Positions 37,075 to 46,294 of a stretch of 46,816 nucleotides of DNA are shown here, piece by piece (position 1 is the stretch's first letter; each line of letters starts with the position of its first letter). The notes under the pieces are model-generated. The model searched no databases, was not told where the DNA came from, and worked only from the letters and a program-made list of their open reading frames with translations. Made by a program: the position numbers and the translations under genes. Source of the DNA: an uncultured bacterium (lineage in GTDB: Bacteria; Bacteroidota; Bacteroidia; Bacteroidales; Bacteroidaceae). The stretch lies in contig CAMNOK010000006.1 in the NCBI GenBank assembly GCA_946546825.1, forward strand, positions 1 to 46,816, in the 5' to 3' direction.

Positions 37075-38088
37075 TTATCTCTTGTTCAAGGCAAGGTCAA
37101 CCTCTACAGCGATGGAAACGGTAGCACCTACCATCGGGTTGTTACCAATACCCAGGAATCCCATCATCTCAACGTGAGCAGGTACAGAGCTTGAACCAGC
37201 AAACTGAGCATCAGAGTGCATACGTCCCAGTGTGTCAGTCATACCATAGCTTGCAGGGCCTGCGGCCATGTTGTCTGGGTGCAGTGTACGGCCAGTACCG
37301 CCACCAGAAGCAACTGAGAAGTAGGGCTTGCCTGCAAGAACGCGCTCCTTCTTATAGGTTCCGGCAACAGGGTGTTGGAAACGTGTGGGATTGGTAGAGT
37401 TACCAGTGATGGAAACATCTACGTTTTCCTTCCACAAGATGGCTACGCCTTCGCGAACGTCATCGGCACCATAGCACTTTACTTTTGCGCGAGGACCATC
37501 GCTATAAGGAGTTTCCTTAACAACCTTCACCTCACCTGTATAGTAGTCAAACTGTGTTTGAACATAGGTGAAGCCATTGATACGGCTAATAATCATGGCA
37601 GCATCTTTACCCAGACCATTCAAGATAACGCGAAGGGGCTTCTTGCGAACTTTATTTGCTTTTTCAGCAATCTTGATAGCACCCTCTGCGGCTGCAAAGC
37701 TCTCATGACCTGCGAGAAATGCAAAGCACTCTGTCTCCTCGCGGAGCAGACGGGCTGCCAGATTTCCATGGCCGATACCAACTTTACGGTCGTCAGCAAC
37801 ACTTCCTGGGATGCAGAAGCTCTGCAGACCTATTCCGATAGCCTCAGCGGCCTCAGCTGCATTCTTAACACCCTTCTTGATGGCAATAGCAGCGCCACAA
37901 ACATAGGCCCACTTCGCATTTTCGAAGCAGATGCCCTGTGTGTCTTCACACATCTGATAGGGGTCAACACCTGCTTTTTCACAAATCTCATTGGCTTCTT
38001 CGATGCTGGCGATGCCATTCTCGTTCAATGCAGCAAGAACCTGCTTGATACGACGCTCGTAACTCTCAAAACTTACTTTTCTTATCAT
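37075..38088 (-). CDS. GGGtGRT protein, function unknown
   Basis: A 337-residue protein of the family named for its GGGTGRT motif (262-268, within YFSVASGGGTGRTLHPDN). The N-terminal part carries spaced cysteines (C36, C47, C54, C64, then C92 and C121) that could bind metal or an Fe-S cluster. GHGNLAARLLREETECFAFLAGHES and NGLGKDAAMIISRING are further conserved-looking stretches. No signal peptide or membrane segment is seen, so it is cytoplasmic. A very strong Shine-Dalgarno (AAAGGAGG, plus 38098-38105) precedes the ATG and overlaps the stop of the NifU-like gene. The enzymatic role, if any, is unknown to me. Confidence 0.85.
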   Translation of the reverse strand: MIRKVSFESYERRIKQVLAALNENGIASIEEANEICEKAGVDPYQMCEDTQGICFENAKWAYVCGAAIAIKKGVKNAAEAAEAIGIGLQSFCIPGSVADDRKVGIGHGNLAARLLREETECFAFLAGHESFAAAEGAIKIAEKANKVRKKPLRVILNGLGKDAAMIISRINGFTYVQTQFDYYTGEVKVVKETPYSDGPRAKVKCYGADDVREGVAILWKENVDVSITGNSTNPTRFQHPVAGTYKKERVLAGKPYFSVASGGGTGRTLHPDNMAAGPASYGMTDTLGRMHSDAQFAGSSSVPAHVEMMGFLGIGNNPMVGATVSIAVEVDLALNKR

Positions 38089-38103
38089 AGCTTGGTTCCT
38101 CCT

Positions 38104-38805
38104 TTATTCTTTTCGTGGGTCAATAGCTTTAACAATTCCCTGCTCAGCAGTTGTGCGTCCGTAAGAGCCAGTGAACTTCTTCACAGCTTCGTTGGCATCC
38201 ATTCCGTTTTTGATGGCTTCCATCATCTTGCCAAGGTGTACATACTCGTATCCACATACTTGATTGTCCTTGTCAAGGAATTGTTTAGTGATGTAACCTT
38301 CTGTGAGCTCGAGATAACGTGTGCCTTTAGCAACGGTTCCATAAAGAGTACCAGTCTGAGAGCGAAGCCCCTTACCCAGGTCTTCCAAACCAGCACCGAT
38401 GACAAGACCACCCTCAGAGAAAGCACTCTGCGTGCGGCCATAAACAATCTGCAGGAACAATTCGCGCATAGCGGTGTTGATGGCATCACAAACGAGATCG
38501 GTGTTCAGAGCTTCCAAAATGGTTTTTCCGGGAAGTATTTCTGATGCCATAGCGGCAGAGTGAGTCATACCGGTACAACCGATTGTCTCCACCAGAGCTT
38601 CTTGAATAACCCCGTCTTTAACATTCAGCGAAAGCTTACAAGCGCCCTGCTGAGGAGCACACCAGCCAATTCCGTGGGTGTAGCCCGAAATGTCTTTAAT
38701 CTCTTTGGCCTGAATCCATTTTCCCTCTTCTGGGATAGGAGCAGGACCATGGTTGGGGCCTTTAGCCACAACGCACATGTTTTCAACTTCCTTTGAATAA
38801 ATCAT
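38104..38805 (-). CDS. NifU/IscU-like iron-sulfur scaffold protein
   Basis: A 233-residue protein resembling the N-terminal scaffold domain of NifU/IscU, on which Fe-S clusters are assembled. Candidate ligands are C49 and C56 (GWCAPQQGAC), C77 (VETIGCTGMTHSAAMASEIL, the strongest IscU-like stretch) and C106 (TDLVCDAI). The spacing is not that of classical IscU, and the C-terminal half (about 130-233) has no match to a known domain that I recognise. No iscS, sufS or other Fe-S gene is nearby; its only partner is the GGGtGRT gene 15 bp downstream. An in-frame Met at residue 10 is an alternative start. Confidence 0.8.
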   Translation of the reverse strand: MIYSKEVENMCVVAKGPNHGPAPIPEEGKWIQAKEIKDISGYTHGIGWCAPQQGACKLSLNVKDGVIQEALVETIGCTGMTHSAAMASEILPGKTILEALNTDLVCDAINTAMRELFLQIVYGRTQSAFSEGGLVIGAGLEDLGKGLRSQTGTLYGTVAKGTRYLELTEGYITKQFLDKDNQVCGYEYVHLGKMMEAIKNGMDANEAVKKFTGSYGRTTAEQGIVKAIDPRKE

Positions 38806-38857
38806 ATTCGGTTAGAAATTTAGTTAAATAATGTTTGAATACCTATAAATTGTGGGG

Positions 38858-38865
38858 CAAAGTTA
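38858..38865 (-). promoter_or_regulatory. -7 box of the NifU-like/GGGtGRT unit
   Basis: TAACTTTG on the minus strand, 52 nt before the ATG at 38805. No good TTTG at the usual distance was found, so the -33 element is uncertain. Confidence 0.5.
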
Positions 38866-38955
38866 CTAAAAAGCAACGAGAATACCTAATTCTGATATGT
38901 CTTTTTTGAAAAAAAGATGTAATATTCTTTAAAAAGAGTCGTTATTTATATGCTT

Positions 38956-40443
38956 ATGAGTGAACAGACGCGTACTGAAAGTTACTCTCACATTTTAAAA
39001 TATACCAGCCTTTTTGGTGGTATTCAGGGACTGAGCATTCTCATCGGAGTGCTCCGTAACAAGCTCGTTGCCGTTTTGCTTGGCCCGGGTGGTGTCGGTC
39101 TGCAGGCATTGTTTAATTCAACGGTTAAGCTTTTGGGCGATTCTACAAACTTAGGGGTTCCGATGAGTGGAGTCAGAGAGATTTCTTCCGTTTATGATGA
39201 AGGAGTAGAAGAGCGCATGAGCTATTCTGTAAAACTGATACGCTCTTGGAGCTTACTTGTTGCCATTGTCGGTACTATGTTGTGCATAGTAATGAGTCCT
39301 TTGCTCAATCTCTTTTCTTTTGACTGGGGAGACCATACACTCCACTATATGGCTCTTTCTCCTGTTGTCGGTATGACGGCTGTTATAGGTGGAGAACTAT
39401 CTATCCTCAAAGGAATTAGAAAGTTGCGCGATTTGGCTGTTACTTCTGTCTTGACGGTGTTGGTATCCTTGCTTCTTTCAGTTCCTTTGTTTTTTATTTG
39501 GCGTGAACGTGCTATCGTGCCAGTTATGATATTGGCTTCTTTTGCTCAGCTGATAATTGTTATGAAAAGGTCATGCAGGCTTTTCCCATATCAAATAAAT
39601 CTGTCAAAGAAGATCTTACGAGATGGCTTTGGCATGGTGAAACTGGGTGTTGCCTTTGTCTTTGCCGGGATTCTTGGCAGTGGGGCAGATTACATTGTGC
39701 GAACTTGGCTGAACCGTACGGGAGGACTTGATATCTTGGGACTTTACAATGCCGGCTATATGATGACTATGGTTTATGCGGGAATGGTGTTTTCGGCCAT
39801 GGAGACAGATTACTTTCCCCGACTTTCAGCCGTGAAATCTCTTGGCAGGGAACTCAATGATAAAGTCAATAAACAGATAGAAGTGTCGCTTTTGTTGGCA
39901 TCTCCCATGTTGGTGGCATTCATCATCGGATTGCCGGTTTTGCTCCCTTTGCTATATAGTGGAAGATTCCTGCCGGTATTAGAGATGGCACAGGTAGCTG
40001 CATTGGCCATGTACCTGCGTGCGATGAAACTTCCTGTAGCCTACTTGCCGCTTGCAAGAGGCGATTCCAAATCCTATCTGTTGATGGAAGGAATATATGA
40101 TGTCGTAATGGTTGCCATTGTTCTTTGTTTCTATACGATATACGGACTTCTCGGAACAGGAATTGCCATGTTGCTGGTTGCTGTCTTTGATTTTCTGATG
40201 CAGATAAGTTACATGCGTTATCGCTACAGGTATATGTTGTCTCGCGAAGTGATAACCTATGCTTTAATGCAACTTCCTATCGGTGTGACAGCCTACGGTG
40301 TTACCTGCTATCTCCAGGACTGGGCTTATTGGTTTTTCGGTATCTGTTTATTTGTTGCTTCAAGTGCTGTCTCGTTGGCGGTTATCCGACAAAAGACTCG
40401 ACTATGGAGTAAGATGAAAGAAAAAGTGAAAAGACGCCTATGA
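38956..40443 (+). CDS. O-antigen/polysaccharide flippase (Wzx-like)
   Basis: A polytopic membrane protein of 495 residues (from the MSEQ start at 38956; an ATG two codons earlier at 38950 is equally open). About 12-14 hydrophobic segments are visible. FGGIQGLSILIGVLRNKLVAVLLGPGGVGL is present as adjoining pieces and is typical of the MATE/MVF-type flippases annotated as O-antigen translocase. It should move undecaprenyl-linked glycan units across the inner membrane. It forms a two-gene unit with the following glycosyltransferase (ATGA overlap). Confidence 0.85.
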   Translation: MSEQTRTESYSHILKYTSLFGGIQGLSILIGVLRNKLVAVLLGPGGVGLQALFNSTVKLLGDSTNLGVPMSGVREISSVYDEGVEERMSYSVKLIRSWSLLVAIVGTMLCIVMSPLLNLFSFDWGDHTLHYMALSPVVGMTAVIGGELSILKGIRKLRDLAVTSVLTVLVSLLLSVPLFFIWRERAIVPVMILASFAQLIIVMKRSCRLFPYQINLSKKILRDGFGMVKLGVAFVFAGILGSGADYIVRTWLNRTGGLDILGLYNAGYMMTMVYAGMVFSAMETDYFPRLSAVKSLGRELNDKVNKQIEVSLLLASPMLVAFIIGLPVLLPLLYSGRFLPVLEMAQVAALAMYLRAMKLPVAYLPLARGDSKSYLLMEGIYDVVMVAIVLCFYTIYGLLGTGIAMLLVAVFDFLMQISYMRYRYRYMLSREVITYALMQLPIGVTAYGVTCYLQDWAYWFFGICLFVASSAVSLAVIRQKTRLWSKMKEKVKRRL

Positions 40444-41462
40444 CTGTTAGTGTTCTGGTTGCTGTCTATAATGCTGAGCCTTACTTGAAAGAATGCATGG
40501 ACTCTTTGTTGGCTCAGACTTACCGAGACATGGAAATTCTCTGTGTTGATGATTGTTCAACTGATGGCTCATCAGCCTTGCTTGCTGATTATGCCAGACA
40601 AGACGCAAGAATCTCTGTAACTCGACTGACTGAAAATTCCGGACAGGCGCATGCACGCAATGTTGCACTTTCCATGGCTCATGGTGATTTAATCGCCTTT
40701 CTTGACAGTGATGACACAATGGCTCCTGACGCCATAGAACAGGCTGTAAAAGTCTTTGAGCAACATCCGAAGACGGGATGTGTGTTATTAAAGGTAGTCA
40801 ACTGCTTGCCTGATGGTAGCCGACAAGACTATCCCATGTCTGATTTCGGGTGTATGGGAGGTTATGAAGCTTTTGTGAAAAGTCTGACGTGGAAGGTGCA
40901 TGGTTGGTATGTGGCGCGTACGGAACTTTACAGGCGATTTCCCTTTGACGAGACCTGCAAGTCTTATAGTGATGACAATACCACGCGGTTACATTACTAT
41001 TATTCAGAGGAGGTGCGCACTTGTGATGGTGTCTATTACTATCGTCTGAATCCTTCGTCGGTAACTCATGCTCCCAGCATAAGACGTTTTGATTATCTGC
41101 GGGCTAATGAGAGCATGAAAAGAATGCTTCATCAGCTGAAGGTTCCTAATGATATCTTGGATATTTATGAGACAGTGAGATGGCGAGTCGTAGTAGATAG
41201 TTATATGTTCTTTTATTGGAATAGACAACGGATGAATAACGAGGACCGATTAAAAGCCTTACAAGAAATACGTCGAGTGTGGTTCACCATCGAAACAAAA
41301 CGTGTGGAGTCACAGCTCAAGCACCATTTTGGATATATGCCACTCCGTAATAATAGTATAACCAATCAGACCGTCCCTTGGTTGTCAAATATCTGCTGGT
41401 TCTTGTTCCGTGTTCAGGAGGAAGTGTATTTTACTTTACGCAAAATACTGAAAAACAGGTAG
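40440..41462 (+). CDS. Glycosyltransferase family 2
   Basis: A 340-residue GT2 enzyme: TVSVLVAVYNAEPYLKECMD, ILCVDDCSTDGSS, NSGQAHARNVAL and the metal motif FLDSDD (GT-A fold). The ATG overlaps the stop of the flippase gene (40440-40443), so the pair is translationally coupled and likely serves one surface glycan. Donor and acceptor are unknown. No polymerase or other glycan genes are adjacent, and it is separate from the glycosyltransferase group at 8.6-11.6 kb. Confidence 0.87.
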   Translation: MTVSVLVAVYNAEPYLKECMDSLLAQTYRDMEILCVDDCSTDGSSALLADYARQDARISVTRLTENSGQAHARNVALSMAHGDLIAFLDSDDTMAPDAIEQAVKVFEQHPKTGCVLLKVVNCLPDGSRQDYPMSDFGCMGGYEAFVKSLTWKVHGWYVARTELYRRFPFDETCKSYSDDNTTRLHYYYSEEVRTCDGVYYYRLNPSSVTHAPSIRRFDYLRANESMKRMLHQLKVPNDILDIYETVRWRVVVDSYMFFYWNRQRMNNEDRLKALQEIRRVWFTIETKRVESQLKHHFGYMPLRNNSITNQTVPWLSNICWFLFRVQEEVYFTLRKILKNR

Positions 41463-41522
41463 ATTCTTTGTTGTGGAGGAAATAAAAATAATTCTTTTCT
41501 TTTCGCTTACTCAGAAATTTCG

Positions 41523-41530
41523 TAACTTTG
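41523..41530 (+). promoter_or_regulatory. -7 box directly upstream of nhaD
   Basis: TAACTTTG ends only 7 nt before the ATG at 41538. The upstream T-rich stretch (about 41493-41505) could provide a degenerate -33 box. The predicted transcript start falls on or next to the ATG. Confidence 0.6.
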
Positions 41531-41537
41531 CGGGCGT

Positions 41538-42890
41538 ATGACTACTTACGTTATTGTCGCCGTGTTGCTCTTCGGGTGCCTGATGGTGGTTACCGAGAGC
41601 CTTACCAAGATTAATAAAGCCGCTGTTGCCATCTTCGTTGGAACAGTGGGTTGGATGCTCTATATCACCAACGGAGCAAGTTTTGTCGTCAGTCAGCATC
41701 CAGAGCAGTTTGCTTCCTTTCTCAATGGAGCGTCATCAACTGACTACAATGTGATGGAGTTTATAGCTCGACATATTTTTATCCGTCATGTCGGACAGGC
41801 TGCTGAGATTGTCCTATTCCTGTTATCAACGATGACAATTGTCGAGATATTGAGTAGCAATGGTTGCTTTGATTTTATATCTCATCTGCTCAGAACGCGT
41901 AACAGCAGGCACATGTTGTGGATTTTGACGGGAGTCACATTCTTTTTATCTGCCAATCTTGACAATCTGACGACAACGGTTATGATGCTTACCATCATGA
42001 ACAAGATGGTTCCCGACATGCGTTCGCGTATGATTTTTGGTGTTGCCATCGTCATTGCTGCAAACGGAGGCGGAGCTTTAACGGTAATTGGCGACCCCTC
42101 AGGATTGCTGCTTTGGAATCAAGGGGCAGTAACACCGACAAATTACACTTTGTCGATGGCGATTCCCTGCATGGTGGCTTGTGCTTTGCCAGTTTGGTGG
42201 CTGGGGCGCGCTCTGCCTCCTCATGTGGGAATCCAATGGCAGGCAATGCCATATCGTGGAGATGATACACGACTTAATTCCTGGCAAAGAGTCGTTATGC
42301 TTTTTGTTGGTATAGGTGGCCTTTGGTTTATTCCCACCTTCCATAGCATCACCCATCTGAGTCCTTTTCTTGGCTCTCTCTGTGTGTTGGCATTATTATG
42401 GATTGTCAACGAGGTGATGAACCGGGGCTTGATGAACTCCAATTTGGTAGTGCAACGGGGTGTTCCCAGTGCCATGCAATATGGTGTCATGCAGATGATG
42501 CTTTTTGTCGTTGGTGTTATGTTGGCGGTCGGTGTCGTTCAAGAAACAGGTGCTGTGGACTGGTTCATCTCCCAAAGCCGACTTTATATCAACGACCCGT
42601 GGCTGATGGGCATTGCTGCTGTTCCGGTTAGCGCCGTGCTTGATAACTTTGCTACGCTCATGGCCTTTTTCACACTCAGTCCCGGAGCTCTGCCAGATGA
42701 TAGCTATTGGGTATCCATAGCTTATGCTTCAGCTGTTGGAGGAAGTTTGCTACCAATAGGTTCCGTCAGTGGTATCGCGCTCATGAAGATGGAGCGAATG
42801 CCAATGGCTTGGTTCATAAAGAATGTGTTTGTAAAGGTTCTGGTCGGAATCGTTGTGGGATTCCTTGTCCTTAGATTCCTGACGTTTTGA
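41538..42890 (+). CDS. NhaD-type sodium:proton antiporter
   Basis: A 450-residue polytopic inner-membrane protein of the ion transporter (ArsB/NhaD) superfamily, with about 11-13 hydrophobic segments. Landmarks are ILTGVTFFLSANLDNLTTTVMM in adjoining pieces, IAANGGGALTVIGDPSGLLL, AVLDNFATLMAF and GGSLLPIGSVSGIALM; the paired D-N and GD-S motifs are typical of NhaD. It likely exports Na+ or Li+. nhaD is the usual name. queC follows after 27 bp. Confidence 0.88.
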   Translation: MTTYVIVAVLLFGCLMVVTESLTKINKAAVAIFVGTVGWMLYITNGASFVVSQHPEQFASFLNGASSTDYNVMEFIARHIFIRHVGQAAEIVLFLLSTMTIVEILSSNGCFDFISHLLRTRNSRHMLWILTGVTFFLSANLDNLTTTVMMLTIMNKMVPDMRSRMIFGVAIVIAANGGGALTVIGDPSGLLLWNQGAVTPTNYTLSMAIPCMVACALPVWWLGRALPPHVGIQWQAMPYRGDDTRLNSWQRVVMLFVGIGGLWFIPTFHSITHLSPFLGSLCVLALLWIVNEVMNRGLMNSNLVVQRGVPSAMQYGVMQMMLFVVGVMLAVGVVQETGAVDWFISQSRLYINDPWLMGIAAVPVSAVLDNFATLMAFFTLSPGALPDDSYWVSIAYASAVGGSLLPIGSVSGIALMKMERMPMAWFIKNVFVKVLVGIVVGFLVLRFLTF

Positions 42891-42917
42891 TCATGCGATG
42901 ACTAAATAACAGATAAG

Positions 42918-43571
42918 ATGAAAGATTGCGTAATAATATTAAGTGGTGGTATGGATAGTACCACACTCCTTTATGACTATCAAGACCGCATAGCTTTGGC
43001 CCTATCGTTTGATTACGGTAGCAACCATAATGCACGCGAGTTGCCTTTTGCCGCCCTTCATTGCCAGCGGCTTGGTATCGAGCATATTGTTATTCCGCTC
43101 AGTTTTATGGGCAAGTATTTTAAGAGTTCTCTGCTACAAGGGGCAGATGCCATACCCGAAGGACATTATGAGGACGAAAATATGCGTTCCACGGTAGTAC
43201 CTTTCCGAAATGGCATCATGCTTTCTATTGCTGTTGGCATGGCAGAGTCAAGAGGGCTTGGATATGTGATGATGGCCAATCATGGTGGAGATCACACCAT
43301 TTATCCAGATTGTACGCCAGAGTTCGTCCATGCCTTTGACCAGGCAGCTGAAGCCGGCACATTTGTGAAAGTACATCTTTTGTCACCCTATACGAATCTG
43401 ACAAAAGGAGAAATAGCTCGTCGTGGTAAGGAAATCGGTATTGACTACGCCGAAACGTGGTCGTGCTACAAGGGTGGAGAGCACCATTGTGGGCGGTGCG
43501 GCACCTGTGTGGAGCGAAAAGAAGCCTTGGCAGAGGCAGGCATCGAGGACCCTACGGAATATGAGCTATAA
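42918..43571 (+). CDS. queC: 7-cyano-7-deazaguanine synthase
   Basis: It makes preQ0 from 7-carboxy-7-deazaguanine in queuosine synthesis. The ATP-pyrophosphatase loop ILSGGMDSTTLL (SGGMDST at 9-15) and the C-terminal zinc site C183, C191, C194, C197 (HHCGRCGTCVERK) are intact. The 217 residues are normal. It may be co-transcribed with nhaD. No queD, queE or queF is adjacent, so the rest of the pathway must lie elsewhere. Confidence 0.95.
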   Translation: MKDCVIILSGGMDSTTLLYDYQDRIALALSFDYGSNHNARELPFAALHCQRLGIEHIVIPLSFMGKYFKSSLLQGADAIPEGHYEDENMRSTVVPFRNGIMLSIAVGMAESRGLGYVMMANHGGDHTIYPDCTPEFVHAFDQAAEAGTFVKVHLLSPYTNLTKGEIARRGKEIGIDYAETWSCYKGGEHHCGRCGTCVERKEALAEAGIEDPTEYEL

Positions 43572-43618
43572 ACAAGAAAAAACTGGTCTCCGCTATGCGA
43601 AGACCAGTTTCTTGTTTT
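43571..43618. terminator. Terminator between queC and clpC, inside the clpC 3' end
   Basis: AAACTGGTCT (43580-43589) pairs with AGACCAGTTT (43601-43610), and AAGAA/TTCTT extends the stem. T-rich sequence follows on plus (CTTGTTTTCTTC) and the mirrored strand is also T-rich. The 3' arm encodes the last residues of ClpC. Confidence 0.7.
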
Positions 43619-46148
43619 CTTCATCTAAGTCGATATTGATAACGCTTCCTTCTTTGAGCTCGTCACTAAGAATGCGTTCACATACCAAATCTTCTATGTA
43701 GCCTTGAATAGCCCGTTTCAATGGACGGGCACCAAATTGAACGTCATATCCCTTCGTGGCGACAAATTCCTTGGCGGCATCGCTCAGTGTCAGCTGGTAT
43801 CCCATGTCTTCCACTCGTTTGTAGAGCCCTTTCAGTTCGATGTCAATGATACGTTTGATAGCATTGAGGTCCAATTGGTCAAATGTGATAATCTCGTCCA
43901 GGCGATTCAGGAACTCTGGTGCAAACTGTTTTGAAAGAGCTTTCTGAATGATGTTACGAGCATAGCTCTTGTCTTTGTCATCCATGCTCAGTCCGGTATT
44001 TCCTCCAGCCGTGAATCCAACGCCGTGTCCGAATTCCTTCAGTTGGCGTGTTCCGGCATTTGATGTCATGATGATGATGGTGTTTCGGAAGTCCACCAGA
44101 CGGCCATTCCCATCAGTCAGTCTTCCTTCGTCGAGAACTTGCAGGAGCATGTTGAATACATTCGGATGGGCTTTTTCTATCTCGTCAAGGAGCACGATGG
44201 AGTAGGGCTTGCGACGCACACGCTCAGTCAGCTGTCCACCCTCTTCATATCCAACATATCCGGGAGGGGCACCAACCAGTCTCGAGGTGTTGAATGACTC
44301 GGTATATTCACTCATGTCGATGCGAATCATGGCATCTTTGGAGCCGAACATGAACTCTGCCAGCTTTTTTGCTAAATAGGTCTTGCCGACGCCTGTCGGA
44401 CCGAGAAACATAAATACGCCAATAGGGTGGTTGGGCTCACGGAGGCCTACACGGTTACGCTGAATAGCTTTTACCATTTTGTCGATGGCATTGTCTTGCG
44501 CGATGACCGCCTCCTTTAGTTCGCCTGCCATACCTCTGAGACGTGCGCCTTCAGATTCTACCATACGCTGAACGGGTACTCCTGACATCATTGAGACAAC
44601 GCTGGCAACATCTTCCTCGTTGACAGGTTCTCGTTGTCCGTCATCTCCACTGCGCCAAGCTTCATGAAGTTCGGAAAGTTCCTTCTCTAATTCGGTCTGT
44701 CGGTCGCGGTAGCCCGCAGCCTGCTCAAAGTTCTGTTGGCTAACCGCCAGTTGTTTCTTTTCCTTGATAATCTTGATGATTTTCTCCTTTTCAAGGATGG
44801 CTGGTGGCACCTCGGCATGTTGCAAGAACACGCGTGAGCCCACTTCGTCCATTGCATCGATAGCTTTGTCAGGGAAGAAACGGTCAGTGATGTAGCGGTC
44901 TGTCAATTTGACACATGCCGTTAAGGCTTCGTCAGTATAGCAGACATGGTGATGAAGCTCATAACGAGTCTTGATGTTGTGGAGAATTTCCAGTGTCTGT
45001 TCGGCCGTTGTGGGTTCGACGATGACCTTTTGGAATCGGCGTTCCAGCGCTCCGTCTTTCTCAATACTGTTGCGATATTCGTCAAGTGTCGTTGCGCCAA
45101 TGCATTGGATGACACCGCGTGCCAGTGCTGGCTTCATGATGTTGGCCGCATCCATACTGCCAGGTGTGGAGCCTGCTCCAATCATTGTGTGTATCTCGTC
45201 GATAAAGACAATGATGTCAGGATTCTGCTCCAGTTCTTTCAGAAGGGCACGGAGACGCTCCTCAAACTGACCGCGATACTTCGTACCGGCCACAATCGCT
45301 GTCATGTCAAGGTTCACCAGCCGCTTGTTGAATAGCACGGGCGACGTGTGACGACTTGCTATCAACTGTGCCAAGCCCTCTACAATGGCGCTTTTGCCGA
45401 CACCGGGCTCACCGATGAGTATAGGATTGTTCTTCTTTCTGCGACAAAGAATCTCGATGACGCGTTGAATCTCTCGTTCGCGTCCGACCACAGGGTCGAG
45501 CTTCCCTTCTGCTGCCGCCTGAGTCAAGTCTGTTGAGAAGTTGTCGAGAACGGGGGTCTTCGACTCTTTCTTGGGACGCGCAGTCGTCGTGGCATTGGAT
45601 TTACCCGAGTTGTGAGAACTGCTGGAGTCTCCAGTACCTTGAAATTCTTCCTCCTCGGCGTCTTCCGAAAGTCCAGCTCCGTTTTGAGGAAGTTCTTCGG
45701 CTTTGTTTCTATTCTTGTCGCCAAGATAGATAAATGTATCTTCGTAGTTCATGTTGTTCAGTTCAAGTACTTCTTTTGCACCGTTGCTTACCTGGTCGTG
45801 TAGGATGGCCAGCAGCAGATGTTCTACATCTACCAGCTGCGTGCGTTGTATGCGTGCTTCCAGGACGGCCAGTTTCAAAATGTTGTTGGCCTTCTCGTTC
45901 AATACCAGGTCTTTGGTGTATATGGGTTGGTTCAGTTCGTCTTCGCGCACCCTGTTTTCCAGTTGTAGTTTAACAGCCGGAATATTTACATCCATACGGG
46001 TGAATATCTCCATGATAGACGGAGTCCGTCCGCGCAGAATACCTAATAGCAGGTGTTCCGGTCCCACAGAGCGACTGGCCAGTCTGGCAGCTTCCTCGCG
46101 ACTGAAGGCGAGAACCTCTGATACTTTGGCGGAAAATTGGCTTGTCAT
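43593..46148 (-). CDS. clpC: ATP-dependent Clp protease ATP-binding subunit ClpC
   Basis: An AAA+ unfoldase of 851 residues that feeds substrates to ClpP. Two N-terminal Clp repeats (about 1-145) are followed by an acidic/Ser-rich linker (145-200). AAA-1 has Walker A GEPGVGKS (246-253) and Walker B VIVFIDEIHTM-type sequence. A middle domain with a UVR-like segment (QQNFEQAAGYRDRQTELEKEL region) comes next, then AAA-2 with [16 protein letters not shown] and IVLLDEIEKAHP. The UVR-like middle domain identifies ClpC rather than ClpA or ClpB. Regulators such as mcsB or ctsR are absent nearby. It is monocistronic as far as seen. Confidence 0.93.
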   Translation of the reverse strand: MTSQFSAKVSEVLAFSREEAARLASRSVGPEHLLLGILRGRTPSIMEIFTRMDVNIPAVKLQLENRVREDELNQPIYTKDLVLNEKANNILKLAVLEARIQRTQLVDVEHLLLAILHDQVSNGAKEVLELNNMNYEDTFIYLGDKNRNKAEELPQNGAGLSEDAEEEEFQGTGDSSSSHNSGKSNATTTARPKKESKTPVLDNFSTDLTQAAAEGKLDPVVGREREIQRVIEILCRRKKNNPILIGEPGVGKSAIVEGLAQLIASRHTSPVLFNKRLVNLDMTAIVAGTKYRGQFEERLRALLKELEQNPDIIVFIDEIHTMIGAGSTPGSMDAANIMKPALARGVIQCIGATTLDEYRNSIEKDGALERRFQKVIVEPTTAEQTLEILHNIKTRYELHHHVCYTDEALTACVKLTDRYITDRFFPDKAIDAMDEVGSRVFLQHAEVPPAILEKEKIIKIIKEKKQLAVSQQNFEQAAGYRDRQTELEKELSELHEAWRSGDDGQREPVNEEDVASVVSMMSGVPVQRMVESEGARLRGMAGELKEAVIAQDNAIDKMVKAIQRNRVGLREPNHPIGVFMFLGPTGVGKTYLAKKLAEFMFGSKDAMIRIDMSEYTESFNTSRLVGAPPGYVGYEEGGQLTERVRRKPYSIVLLDEIEKAHPNVFNMLLQVLDEGRLTDGNGRLVDFRNTIIIMTSNAGTRQLKEFGHGVGFTAGGNTGLSMDDKDKSYARNIIQKALSKQFAPEFLNRLDEIITFDQLDLNAIKRIIDIELKGLYKRVEDMGYQLTLSDAAKEFVATKGYDVQFGARPLKRAIQGYIEDLVCERILSDELKEGSVINIDLDEENKKLVFA

Positions 46149-46186
46149 CTTTTAGTCCTACCTTTCTGTTATTTCTTTCTCGGTTA

Positions 46187-46221
46187 CAAAATTAGTAATT
46201 TCATGTGGATATTAAATCAAA
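46187..46221 (-). promoter_or_regulatory. Promoter of clpC
   Basis: On minus, TAATTTTG (plus 46187-46194) is a good -7 box. TTTG (plus 46218-46221) lies 23 nt upstream, a slightly long spacing. The leader would be about 33 nt. Confidence 0.5.
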
Positions 46222-46294
46222 TCCCGATATTTTCTTGTCGTCTGAGAGACCTTTTGCAAAGATTATGCCAAATTTCTAAAAGGTATTTTCGGGC

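Noticed and set aside
37372..38544. A 390-residue open frame on the plus strand
   Set aside because: It lies antisense to the GGGtGRT and NifU-like genes, whose strong ribosome site, terminator and family motifs support the minus strand.
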